From: an uncultured Bacteroidia bacterium
GTDB taxonomy: Bacteria; Bacteroidota; Bacteroidia; Bacteroidales; UBA932
Assembly: GCA_902762655.1 (NCBI GenBank)
Contig: CACWOZ010000017.1
Coordinates: 1-44,103, forward strand
Length of the DNA stretch: 44,103 nt
Direction: 5' to 3'
Shown: positions 15,425 through 22,556 of the stretch, piece by piece
Layout of the letters: every line of letters starts with the position of its first letter
Position numbering within the stretch: position 1 is the stretch's first letter
The notes under the pieces: generated by a model
Told to the model about the DNA's origin: nothing
What the model saw: the letters and a program-made list of their open reading frames with translations, nothing else
Database searches by the model: none
Translations under genes and position numbers: made by a program

Positions 15425-15432
15425 TACATTTG
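15425..15432 (+). promoter_or_regulatory. -7 promoter box (TACATTTG) of folP, near-leaderless
   Basis: The TAnnTTTG box ends 4 bases before the folP ATG at 15437, predicting an mRNA with almost no 5' leader. Confidence 0.6.
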
Positions 15433-15436
15433 CGCT

Positions 15437-16321
15437 ATGATACTGATGGGGGTTGTGAATCTGACGCCGGATTCTTTCCGGGAAGATACCAGGGCGATGT
15501 CGGCCGCGGCGGTGCGCCGGCGCGTGGAGTCGCTTCTGGCCCGGGGTTGCAGTATCATCGACTTCGGAGCGGTTTCTACGCGCCCCGGCGCTGCGGAGGT
15601 CTCCGTCGAAACCGAATGGCAGCGCCTGCAGCCTGCCCTGGACTTTATCAGCAATCCCACAGTCCCGGAAACGGCGGGTATACCCTCCTTGACCGCTGCG
15701 CTCCCGGCAAATGCCGACAGCTCCGCCCCTCCCATCGAGGCCGATGGGCCCCTCCCTCTAAGCCGAGGGTGGCGTAGGTCCTGGGAGGATATACCCGCCG
15801 TTTCAGTGGATACGACATCTGCTGAGATCGTCCAGCGGGTTTACGAAAGGATAGGGCGCTTCATCGTCAATGATATCTCCGCAGGGGAAGATGATCCGCA
15901 GATGCTGCCTGCCGTGGCGGAACTGGATCTGCCTTATGTCGCCATGCACAAACGCGGGAATCCCCGTTCCATGGACAGCCTGACCGATTATCCGCAGGGG
16001 GTGGTTGCCGCCGTAAATGATTATTTCCTGGATTTCGCGGCCCGGGCGGAAGGGCTGGGCATACGCGAATGGATCCTGGATCCGGGTTTCGGGTTTGCAA
16101 AGACCGCAGAGCAGAACTGGGAGTTGCTGGAGAATCTGGGTGCCTTCCGGCACTTCGGCCGCCCCATCCTTGTTGGCGTTGCCGACAAGCGCTTTACGCG
16201 GACGGTGAATCCCTTCGACACCAACGCTACCGGTATTCCGAGTTTCTCTGAGGCCACAGGTTCAGCATACGCAGAACGCCTCGCTGAGGAGCGAGGCGCC
16301 GATATTCTGCGTATACACTGA
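15437..16321 (+). CDS. folP: Dihydropteroate synthase, divergent and with an in-frame insert
   Basis: This 294-residue TIM-barrel protein should join 6-hydroxymethyl-dihydropterin pyrophosphate with p-aminobenzoate in folate synthesis. Conserved parts are VVNLTPDSF (6-14), DFGAVSTRPGA (42-52), SVDT (123-126), VNDISAG, AMHKRGNP, LDPGFGFAKT and the final RIH. Three oddities stand out. Residues about 72-117 are an extra segment encoded by a palindromic insert. The usual SRKS motif reads ADKRF, keeping only the Lys. The protein stops right after RIH, about 20-25 residues short of the usual end, the last codons forming a strong hairpin. The enzyme may be altered; whether it is active cannot be judged from sequence. 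Confidence 0.85.
   Translation: MILMGVVNLTPDSFREDTRAMSAAAVRRRVESLLARGCSIIDFGAVSTRPGAAEVSVETEWQRLQPALDFISNPTVPETAGIPSLTAALPANADSSAPPIEADGPLPLSRGWRRSWEDIPAVSVDTTSAEIVQRVYERIGRFIVNDISAGEDDPQMLPAVAELDLPYVAMHKRGNPRSMDSLTDYPQGVVAAVNDYFLDFAARAEGLGIREWILDPGFGFAKTAEQNWELLENLGAFRHFGRPILVGVADKRFTRTVNPFDTNATGIPSFSEATGSAYAERLAEERGADILRIH
15668..15804. repeat. Palindromic insert inside folP
   Basis: Arms 15668-15688 and 15784-15804 are inverted copies with 20 of 21 positions matching. Between them is another hairpin, 15731-15737 with 15742-15748 (CCCATCG/CGATGGG). The right arm encodes the conserved IPAVS of folP, so the left arm is an inverted copy of native coding sequence. The insert keeps the frame and adds about 46 residues including PLPLSRGWRRSWED, a low-complexity translation like that of intergenic repeats. 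Confidence 0.75.
16267..16314. repeat. Strong hairpin at the 3' end of folP
   Basis: Arms 16267-16285 and 16290-16298 plus 16305-16314 give a 19-bp stem, perfect except for a 6-base bulge, around a GAGG loop. It ends 4 bases before the folP stop codon and 7 bases before the end of the convergent CPBP gene. There is no T run, so an ordinary terminator is unlikely; mRNA stability or transcript blocking is possible. Confidence 0.65.
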
Positions 16322-17221
16322 TTATCCTTCGTCGAAGGCTGAAGGCAGCACCTCGAAGCCACCGGAGGGGCGCTCCAGAGGGATGCGGTGGAAGGCCATG
16401 ATCACCAGCACTATCAGCAGCACACTGGCGGCGAAGCAGTACCAGTATCCGGGGCCGAGGACGTCCATCCAGTTTTCAGCATCCTTCAGGGAATCTACAT
16501 GGCCGATGACCAGCGCGAAGGTATTGTTCGTGAAGTGCATCAGCATGGTAAGTTTCAGCGATCCAGTCTTGTAATACACATATCCGAAGAGGCAGCCCAG
16601 CAGGAATGCCGGTATAGCCTGCCAGGGGTTCAGATGGATAAATGCGAAGAAAACGGCGGAAAGCACTATGGCCCAGACGGGCTTGACGCCGCGCCCGAGG
16701 AGACCACGCTCTACCATACCGCGGCAGAGCCATTCCTCGAAGAAAGGAGCGAAGATGCTCACGCAGAGGAAGTTGACCCAGAAACTACCGGTAGTCAGCC
16801 CCTTTAAGGCCTCCTCCAGCCAGGAAGGCATGGGCGGAAGCCACGAGACAGAAAGATCTCCCACTATGCCGGCGGCGAGGGTTGCGGCCATCACCATGAC
16901 TGCGCAGAGCAGCCATCCGTGCGGAGCGACATTGGCGTTGTCCAGGGCGAGGCCTTTGAACTGCATGCGGTTCCTGCTGCTCTTGCCCGCTGCCCATATC
17001 ATTGGCGGGATGAACATGATGGGATAGGAAATCAGTGTGGTGTACTCGGCCGCGAATGCCGCGGAATTCTCCGCTCCCGCACACAGAGTGGCGATCAGCA
17101 CTACTCCGGACCCGATGAGGCTGCCCAGCAGAAGCATGAAGATGAGGATGAAGATGTCCGCAACGGACGGGATGCACCATGCATACTTACCCAGCACATC
17201 GAAATTACCTCGCCTGGCCAT
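16322..17221 (-). CDS. CPBP-family intramembrane glutamic protease
   Basis: The 299-residue product has about seven to eight transmembrane helices. The Abi/CPBP motifs are present in order: EEWLCRG (EExxxR, with catalytic glutamate), FFAFIHLN (FxxxH) and LMHFTNN (HxxxN). Members are CAAX-type proteases or bacteriocin self-protection proteins; the substrate is unknown. The ATG at 17221 follows the nucleotidyltransferase stop by one base (TGATATG), so the upstream in-frame ATG at 17284 is rejected. The stop directly abuts the folP stop on the other strand. Confidence 0.85.
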   Translation of the reverse strand: MARRGNFDVLGKYAWCIPSVADIFILIFMLLLGSLIGSGVVLIATLCAGAENSAAFAAEYTTLISYPIMFIPPMIWAAGKSSRNRMQFKGLALDNANVAPHGWLLCAVMVMAATLAAGIVGDLSVSWLPPMPSWLEEALKGLTTGSFWVNFLCVSIFAPFFEEWLCRGMVERGLLGRGVKPVWAIVLSAVFFAFIHLNPWQAIPAFLLGCLFGYVYYKTGSLKLTMLMHFTNNTFALVIGHVDSLKDAENWMDVLGPGYWYCFAASVLLIVLVIMAFHRIPLERPSGGFEVLPSAFDEG

Positions 17222-17222
17222 A

Positions 17223-18155
17223 TCAATACAGGGGTGAAGGATAAACTCCGTCGGCGACCAGTTTCGCAAACTTGGCAACGACACCGGGGCGGTCTTCCTT
17301 GTAAGTGACGCCGAACCAGCTGGATGGTGTGGAAAGGACCTCGCAGGAAGCGCTGCCGTCCTTGATCATGCAGTCGATTGCGTAGGGAATGTAGAATTCC
17401 TTCTTCAGTTCCGCGATATTAGCCTCGAGGAAAGAGTCGAAGATAACCTCGCTCTTTGCGAAATAGTCCGGGGTAAAGCCCCACATGTTCATGGAGCAGA
17501 GGGCCTTGCCGTTGAGCGCGATATGGTTCTCTCCGCTCACGGAATTGTCGCCGTACACAACTCCGTCGACTTCCTTCGCTATGTTCAGGTGTTCCTCAAC
17601 CTTGGTGAGATTGCCCTTGGCGTCGTAGTGGCAGATACCGCGGGAGACGCTCCCGCTCTCGGAGAGGGTCTTGTCCAGTTCGAAGCCGATTATGGCATAC
17701 TGTCCCTTGGTATTCTCGTGGGCATGGCACCAGTCGGCAGCCACTTTGAAGGAATCTTTTCCATAGTAGTCGTCGCCGTTGATAATGATGAACGGACCGT
17801 CGATGACATCCTTCGCCATCAGCACGGCATGTGCGGTACCCCATGGCTTCTGGCGCTCAGGATTCAGGGTGAAACGTGCAGGTATCTTGTTCAGTTCCTG
17901 GGTGACGAAGACGAACTCCAGAGGAGTGCCGTCGACGCACTTGACATTCGAATACTTTTTCGCCACAAGGGCTTTCATGTCTTCGAGGAAGTATTCGCGC
18001 ACGATGTACACGACCTTGCCGAAGCCAGCCTTGACGGCATCGTATATGGAATAATCAATAATGGTTTCACCGGAGGGGCCGAGGCCGTCCATCTGTTTGA
18101 GTCCGCCATAGCGGCTGCCCATACCGGCAGCGAGAACTAACAATGTAGGTTTCAT
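17223..18155 (-). CDS. Sugar-phosphate nucleotidyltransferase
   Basis: This 310-residue NTP-transferase-fold protein begins with LVLAAGMGSRYGGLKQ (6-21), the nucleotide-binding GxGxR signature with Lys20, and has the metal-binding aspartates in IINGDDYYGKD. The middle has the sugar-binding segments KPWGTAHAVL and NMWGFTPDYF. This type in Bacteroidota probably activates a hexose or amino-sugar phosphate with UTP or a related nucleotide for envelope synthesis or salvage; the substrate is not clear, so no symbol is given. It is first in a two-gene unit with the CPBP gene and has its own -7 box at 18178. Confidence 0.8.
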   Translation of the reverse strand: MKPTLLVLAAGMGSRYGGLKQMDGLGPSGETIIDYSIYDAVKAGFGKVVYIVREYFLEDMKALVAKKYSNVKCVDGTPLEFVFVTQELNKIPARFTLNPERQKPWGTAHAVLMAKDVIDGPFIIINGDDYYGKDSFKVAADWCHAHENTKGQYAIIGFELDKTLSESGSVSRGICHYDAKGNLTKVEEHLNIAKEVDGVVYGDNSVSGENHIALNGKALCSMNMWGFTPDYFAKSEVIFDSFLEANIAELKKEFYIPYAIDCMIKDGSASCEVLSTPSSWFGVTYKEDRPGVVAKFAKLVADGVYPSPLY

Positions 18156-18177
18156 AATTTCTTTTGGTTATTGTGCA

Positions 18178-18185
18178 CAAATTTA
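18178..18185 (-). promoter_or_regulatory. -7 promoter box (TAAATTTG) of the nucleotidyltransferase
   Basis: A perfect box on the minus strand, 22 bases before the ATG at 18155. Only 2 bases separate it from the divergent box of the DivIC gene. Confidence 0.55.
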
Positions 18186-18187
18186 AC

Positions 18188-18195
18188 TATTTTTG
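18188..18195 (+). promoter_or_regulatory. -7 promoter box (TATTTTTG) of the DivIC gene, near-leaderless
   Basis: A perfect box ending 5 bases before the ATG at 18201. An upstream in-frame ATG at 18171 would precede the promoter and is rejected. Confidence 0.55.
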
Positions 18196-18200
18196 CGATA

Positions 18201-18524
18201 ATGTCGAAGGTCAGCAAAGATATATGGAATAAAGAAAAGGACGGGAACAATAAGGAAAAACGTTCCTTCCTCCGCTATTTTATCATTTCCACCGCACTCT
18301 GCCTTGTTTTTCTTTTCATCAAGAAAGACAGTGTGGTGCGCCTGATCGGTGCCGGATTCACAATCCAGCGGCAGAACAGGGAGATGCGCTGGTACCAGAA
18401 GCAGATTTCCGACCTCGACCGGCAGATCCGCGTGCTCAGCAACGACCGCGACACACTTGAAACCCTGGCCCGTGAACAGTATCTGTTCGCCGAACCAGGG
18501 GATGATGTGTATCTGACCAAATAA
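18201..18524 (+). CDS. Septum formation initiator (DivIC/FtsB-like)
   Basis: This 107-residue bitopic membrane protein has a basic cytoplasmic N terminus, one transmembrane helix (about 26-40, RYFIISTALCLVFLF) and a periplasmic coiled coil (about 57-90, RQNREMRWYQKQISDLDRQI). It ends in the LAREQYLFAEPGDDVYL segment, which matches the family's conserved ELARexylFk-pgE-vf pattern. It would bridge FtsL and FtsQ-type partners at the division site. The gene is alone on its strand and ends one base before the convergent DUF5683-like gene. Confidence 0.9.
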   Translation: MSKVSKDIWNKEKDGNNKEKRSFLRYFIISTALCLVFLFIKKDSVVRLIGAGFTIQRQNREMRWYQKQISDLDRQIRVLSNDRDTLETLAREQYLFAEPGDDVYLTK

Positions 18525-18525
18525 T

Positions 18526-19116
18526 CTAGAAACTCAGCTTCATGCTCATTCCGGCTGCAGGCTGGAAGGCATTTCCGGTGACTGCACTTGACGAAGGTGC
18601 GAGAGTGAAGTACGGCTCGAAGTCCAGGTCTATAGAACTGCGGCGGCCGTTGAGATCCTGGAAATACATATTCTTCACCTTGGCTACCTTGACGGCATCG
18701 ACGATGGCCCATATTTCTGTGATAACCAAGCCTGCAACAGCCCCCGTAAGAATGTATGCGCCACTCTTTGCAGCCTTTTCATCTATATAACTGGTGACTT
18801 TGCCATTGTCGTCGACATTGACATTGTTCTTGAATTTGACGGCGCCGACATTTGCTACTACATAAAGGGCTATATCACCGCCGAAGAACGCCAGACCACG
18901 ACCGGTTTCACCGCAGACGACCTGTCCCAGACCAGGAATAAGCCATGATGCGGCACCGGACCAAAAACGGCTGTAGGGGTCGACAGACTGGGGAACATAC
19001 ATTTTGGGATTGTAAATATCCTTGAGGTCCTTGTACTTCATGCCGGGGACCACCTGAGCGTTTGCGGAAACCAGAGCCGCGACCGCCAGAACTGCAATAA
19101 GAATAAGTCGTTTCAT
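18526..19116 (-). CDS. DUF5683-like membrane/envelope protein
   Basis: The 196-residue product has a signal peptide ending SANAQ, then SRFWSGAASWLIPGLGQVVCGETGRGLAFFGGD, the SxxxPGxGQxYxG pattern of DUF5683 and TM2-like proteins, with hydrophobic segments near 54-75 and 80-95 and a third near 120-140. The C-terminal part is beta-rich and ends in F, and could lie in the periplasm. Function is unknown. Bacteroidota often carry such genes beside a lytic transglycosylase and ParB-like genes; here the transglycosylase is 26 bases upstream. Confidence 0.65.
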   Translation of the reverse strand: MKRLILIAVLAVAALVSANAQVVPGMKYKDLKDIYNPKMYVPQSVDPYSRFWSGAASWLIPGLGQVVCGETGRGLAFFGGDIALYVVANVGAVKFKNNVNVDDNGKVTSYIDEKAAKSGAYILTGAVAGLVITEIWAIVDAVKVAKVKNMYFQDLNGRRSSIDLDFEPYFTLAPSSSAVTGNAFQPAAGMSMKLSF

Positions 19117-19142
19117 GTTAAATGGATATAATTAATACTAAA

Positions 19143-19835
19143 TTATCTTGCAGCACGACGCTTGTACTGCTCGTATTTGGACATTACGTTGTCGACGTAG
19201 GCGATGGTTTCCACGCCCTTGAACTTGCCGAACTTGATGGTATCCAGTTCCAGGATGGCATCATCGCTCATATCGGGAATGATGGCCACGATGCTGTCCC
19301 ACGAGGAGGAATCCACGCCGCGTATCTTCGCATAATTGATGCAGTCCCGGATACGTCCCTGACCTGCATTATATGCGGCAAGGGCGAATTTCAGGCGTTC
19401 TTCCGGATCGGAAGTGTGGCCTCGGAAGGCATGGTGCAGTTGCTTCAGGTAGAGGGTCCCCACACGCACCCCTTCGATAGGGTCGGTGATGTCTTCGGCT
19501 CCTAGCCAGGCGGCGGTTTCCGGCATCATTTGCATGAGCCCTGCCGCTCCGCGGCGGGAGCGCACATCGTTATCGAATCCGGATTCGTGATAGATGACGG
19601 CGGCAACCAGCCTCCAATCCAGTCCGGCTGAGTCGGAATACACCTTTATGAGGGAATCGTAGGGGCTGATCACGTAATTGGCGCACATTCCCCTCGGAAG
19701 GGTGTCTACCTCCTCCGCTTCGGATTCCGGCAGTCGCATGCGCCGGGCAATGCCGTCAGCGAAAATCGAACCGGCAATCAGCGTCAGCACGAAGACGACC
19801 ATCAATCTGCTATGAGGTTCCCTGCGTCCTGTCAT
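19143..19835 (-). CDS. Lytic transglycosylase (SLT domain)
   Basis: This 230-residue enzyme should cleave peptidoglycan to 1,6-anhydro-muropeptides in the periplasm. A signal anchor lies at about 11-27. The SLT domain (about 58-190) has the catalytic Glu84 in VIYHESGF, the GLMQMMP motif and AAYNAG. The distal part (SDDAILELDTIKFGKF...ETIAYVDNVMSKY) carries the ETxxYVxxV end typical of MltF/SLT70-type domains. There is no separate substrate-binding or LysM domain. It overlaps the porin gene by 4 bases (ATGA), so both are likely translated together. Confidence 0.9.
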   Translation of the reverse strand: MTGRREPHSRLMVVFVLTLIAGSIFADGIARRMRLPESEAEEVDTLPRGMCANYVISPYDSLIKVYSDSAGLDWRLVAAVIYHESGFDNDVRSRRGAAGLMQMMPETAAWLGAEDITDPIEGVRVGTLYLKQLHHAFRGHTSDPEERLKFALAAYNAGQGRIRDCINYAKIRGVDSSSWDSIVAIIPDMSDDAILELDTIKFGKFKGVETIAYVDNVMSKYEQYKRRAAR

Positions 19836-22525
19836 CTCAAATTCCTGTTAGGCATCATCTCCGGGCCTCCGCCGCGTATTCCGCCTGGTTCAAAGCCGGA
19901 TGCGGCGCCTGTGCCCATTCCTCCCCTGCCCTTGCCGGGCTGGGTATAGAACGGCCAGTACATTCCGAGTTTAATGATGCGCTGGGTATTGATGAAGTGA
20001 TGTGCACTGAAGTAGTCGGCAGAATCGAACCAGCGCTGGGCGGCATTCTCTATCTTTATAAAGATGCAGGCCCTCTTCCACTGGGCGTTCACGAAAAGGT
20101 CGATGATGGGCCCGTTCTCGTAGCGTATCTCGTTCTGGTTGTGGAATACGCCGATGGCGGGATTCCATGCCGGGGCATACCAGGGCGTGTTGTAGAGCAC
20201 ATTCGCACCCGCCTGCATTTCCAGCACCTTCTCCCCTGCGTCGTTACGCTGCACAATGAACTGTATGTAATACTTTCCGTTCAGGGCCAGGCGCGGCAGG
20301 GGCAGCACATCTTCGTCCGAAGATATCTGGAAGAGCAGCGAATTGTCGAGATGCAAGAAATTCGCGATGACTATATCCTTGTGCAGGGTTGCGGAAAGCA
20401 CGCTCATCGCGGATGAGTTCTGCCTTACCACTCCCAGCGTGTCGTACCACACATGATTCGCCAGCAGGCCGTAATCGATGCCAGCAGACACCCTCCACCA
20501 TGGAATGTCGATGCGGCCGCCTATCCTGGTATCGGATATTTTGCCGAAATCGTTGTTCCATATATAATGGTTGGAGTACATGTTCTGCTGATAGTAATCG
20601 GGGTCGCGCAGGGAGGTCCTGAATGATGCACTCAGGGATACCGGACTCTTGCGGGCCTTACGGAAAGGATAGAAACGGTAGGCGGCTGATGCCCGCACGT
20701 CGAAGTCTCCCGCATGGTATCCCCCGAAATAAAGATTACCCCGGGCGTTCCATGTCATGTTGCGCAGCAGGCGACCGTTGGCTCCTGCATAGGCATAGAG
20801 GGAGTTTCCGCGGAAGCGCTGGCCAGTCGCGGAACTGTCCGCCCATGTCTGCACCTTGTCCCCTATTCCGACATCCAGTTTGGATACCGCCGCATCGGCC
20901 GACCATGGCTGCAGGCGGATGAACAGCTTGTTGTCTATCTCGTTCAGGCCAAGAGAATCGTCGGAGGCGGTGGGATTGTAATTGAAGGTGTCGCCGAAGA
21001 GGGCACGGCCTACCACGTCGGAAGTAGAAATCTGGTCGGTGTAGTGGCGGCCGTAGCGGGTCCATTCGGTGCTGTGGCCTATGAATGCTGTGGTTATCTC
21101 CCCGGCAGAATCCGGCACGAAGGTGGAGTCCCTCTTCTGCCTCCATTTATTGATGAAGGTGAAGGGAATGCGGTACTGCTGGTTCAGGAAGAAAGTCTTC
21201 TTCTTGATCTCGGATTCAGCCTTGGAGAGAGCCACGCGCATTTCCCTTGCATCGATGGAAGTATCCCTCACGTCCGCTATATCCACCAGGCCTCCGTTCT
21301 CTCCGCGGGTGATGCGGTTGGAGATGTAGCCGGCGTGCATCAGGTAGCGCTTGCCGATATAGTTGGTGCCGACCGAGAATGTCTTGTTGATGGTTTTCTC
21401 GTTATTCAGCATTCCTCCCCCGCCCCAGCGCTCGTAGAGGATGGAATAGTTCCATTCAGGAAGGATGTTCTGGGTGGTGAAGATATGGAGGTTGTCGGAT
21501 TCCTTCGCTTCGTCCGCCAGGAGCGTTCCCCAGTATGCAAGTTCCGTGTAAGGAGTCTTGGTGTTGTACATGGGGAGGTTCTTTGCGGAATAACTCCAGG
21601 GGGAGAAATATGAGTAGAACTCCGGTTCCTCACCGCTGCGGCGTTTGAAATAGTTGTATGGCTGGACGGCAGAACCTGCTACTCCCAGCCATGTGGAGTT
21701 CACGTCCTCGCGGCGGAACGCATAGTCGTAGAAATAGTGGTTGTAGGTTGTGTCCGGCACACGGGCATTTACATCGTGGAATTCCTGGTCGACAGGCCAG
21801 GTGATGATGCGCTTGTAATGCAGTGAATCCGGGATTGCGAAAGTCTGGAGTACGCGCGGGGTATTCTCGCGTATACTGTCGCGCACGGCCAGCTTCTCTT
21901 CCTTGATCGCCTTCAGGGAATCGGTCTTTGCCTGTTTGCGCTTCATTTTCTGGTCGAGGTCGTATTTCTTGCGTTCCTCCTTGCTGAGGCCGTTGTACCA
22001 GGCGAGGAAAGCCTCGCGGGCACGGATGGAGGAGTCCCTGTAGTACAGGGAGTCCAGCAGGTAGCGGTCGGCGGAATCGAGGCGGGCATGGAGTGTGTCC
22101 TCCGCCTCCATCAGCGTGAAATACGACTTGCGGAGGGAGTCGCTGACTATGCGGTGGGTCAGGGAATCGATCAAAGCCACATAATATTTATAGCGGAAAG
22201 GATCGGTCTCGCGGAGGGAGTCCGGCACGACCATGGTATCACGGGCCGTGATGCGGGGCATGGTGTCGTCGGGGTCTGCAAAGTCGATGGTGATACCCAG
22301 GGCGCGCAGGACACTGTCCGGCAGCGACTCGGCTGCAAAATCGCCCCTGCGGCGGAGTTTATAGGCCCCGAGAGGATATTTCACCGTGTCCTGGAGGGGA
22401 CTTGCTCCTTCGACAAACTCAGGATGACAGACGATGTAGCTGCTTTCCACCGGATCGGTCGTGGCAACGGCTGCTGCCATGGCGACAGACACCACGGCGG
22501 CGGGGAACCAGTATTTGGAAAGCAT
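19832..22525 (-). CDS. Porin_10-type outer-membrane protein
   Basis: This 897-residue protein has a signal peptide, a charged helical stretch rich in Lys/Glu/Asp (about 85-210, with SKEERKKYDLDQKMKRKQ, likely coiled coil) and a long beta-barrel region to the C terminus with alternating strands such as FSVGTNYIGKRYLMHAGYISNR and VSLSASFRTSLRD. This is the layout of putative porins of Bacteroidota (Porin_10). The TTG at 22540 lies within the promoter box, so the ATG at 22525 (MLSKYWF) is chosen. Residues 33-42 (CHPEFVEGAS) are the translation of a known dispersed repeat. It lies 31 bases after the permease gene and overlaps the transglycosylase gene. Confidence 0.8.
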   Translation of the reverse strand: MLSKYWFPAAVVSVAMAAAVATTDPVESSYIVCHPEFVEGASPLQDTVKYPLGAYKLRRRGDFAAESLPDSVLRALGITIDFADPDDTMPRITARDTMVVPDSLRETDPFRYKYYVALIDSLTHRIVSDSLRKSYFTLMEAEDTLHARLDSADRYLLDSLYYRDSSIRAREAFLAWYNGLSKEERKKYDLDQKMKRKQAKTDSLKAIKEEKLAVRDSIRENTPRVLQTFAIPDSLHYKRIITWPVDQEFHDVNARVPDTTYNHYFYDYAFRREDVNSTWLGVAGSAVQPYNYFKRRSGEEPEFYSYFSPWSYSAKNLPMYNTKTPYTELAYWGTLLADEAKESDNLHIFTTQNILPEWNYSILYERWGGGGMLNNEKTINKTFSVGTNYIGKRYLMHAGYISNRITRGENGGLVDIADVRDTSIDAREMRVALSKAESEIKKKTFFLNQQYRIPFTFINKWRQKRDSTFVPDSAGEITTAFIGHSTEWTRYGRHYTDQISTSDVVGRALFGDTFNYNPTASDDSLGLNEIDNKLFIRLQPWSADAAVSKLDVGIGDKVQTWADSSATGQRFRGNSLYAYAGANGRLLRNMTWNARGNLYFGGYHAGDFDVRASAAYRFYPFRKARKSPVSLSASFRTSLRDPDYYQQNMYSNHYIWNNDFGKISDTRIGGRIDIPWWRVSAGIDYGLLANHVWYDTLGVVRQNSSAMSVLSATLHKDIVIANFLHLDNSLLFQISSDEDVLPLPRLALNGKYYIQFIVQRNDAGEKVLEMQAGANVLYNTPWYAPAWNPAIGVFHNQNEIRYENGPIIDLFVNAQWKRACIFIKIENAAQRWFDSADYFSAHHFINTQRIIKLGMYWPFYTQPGKGRGGMGTGAASGFEPGGIRGGGPEMMPNRNLR
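22400..22429 (-). repeat. CHPEFVEG-type repeat inside the porin gene
   Basis: On the minus strand this reads TGTCATCCTGAGTTTGTCGA and continues with AGGAGC, the core of a dispersed repeat whose translation (CHPEFVEG, or DKLRMT on the other strand) shows up in unrelated genomes. Here it sits in frame, just past the signal peptide. Confidence 0.7.
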
Positions 22526-22537
22526 GGACACAGCCTG

Positions 22538-22545
22538 CAAATTTA
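22538..22545 (-). promoter_or_regulatory. -7 promoter box (TAAATTTG) before the porin gene
   Basis: A perfect box on the minus strand in the 31-base gap between permease and porin, 12 bases before the ATG at 22525. It gives the porin-transglycosylase pair its own short-leader promoter within the larger cluster. Confidence 0.5.
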
Positions 22546-22556
22546 CTAATTTTTAT

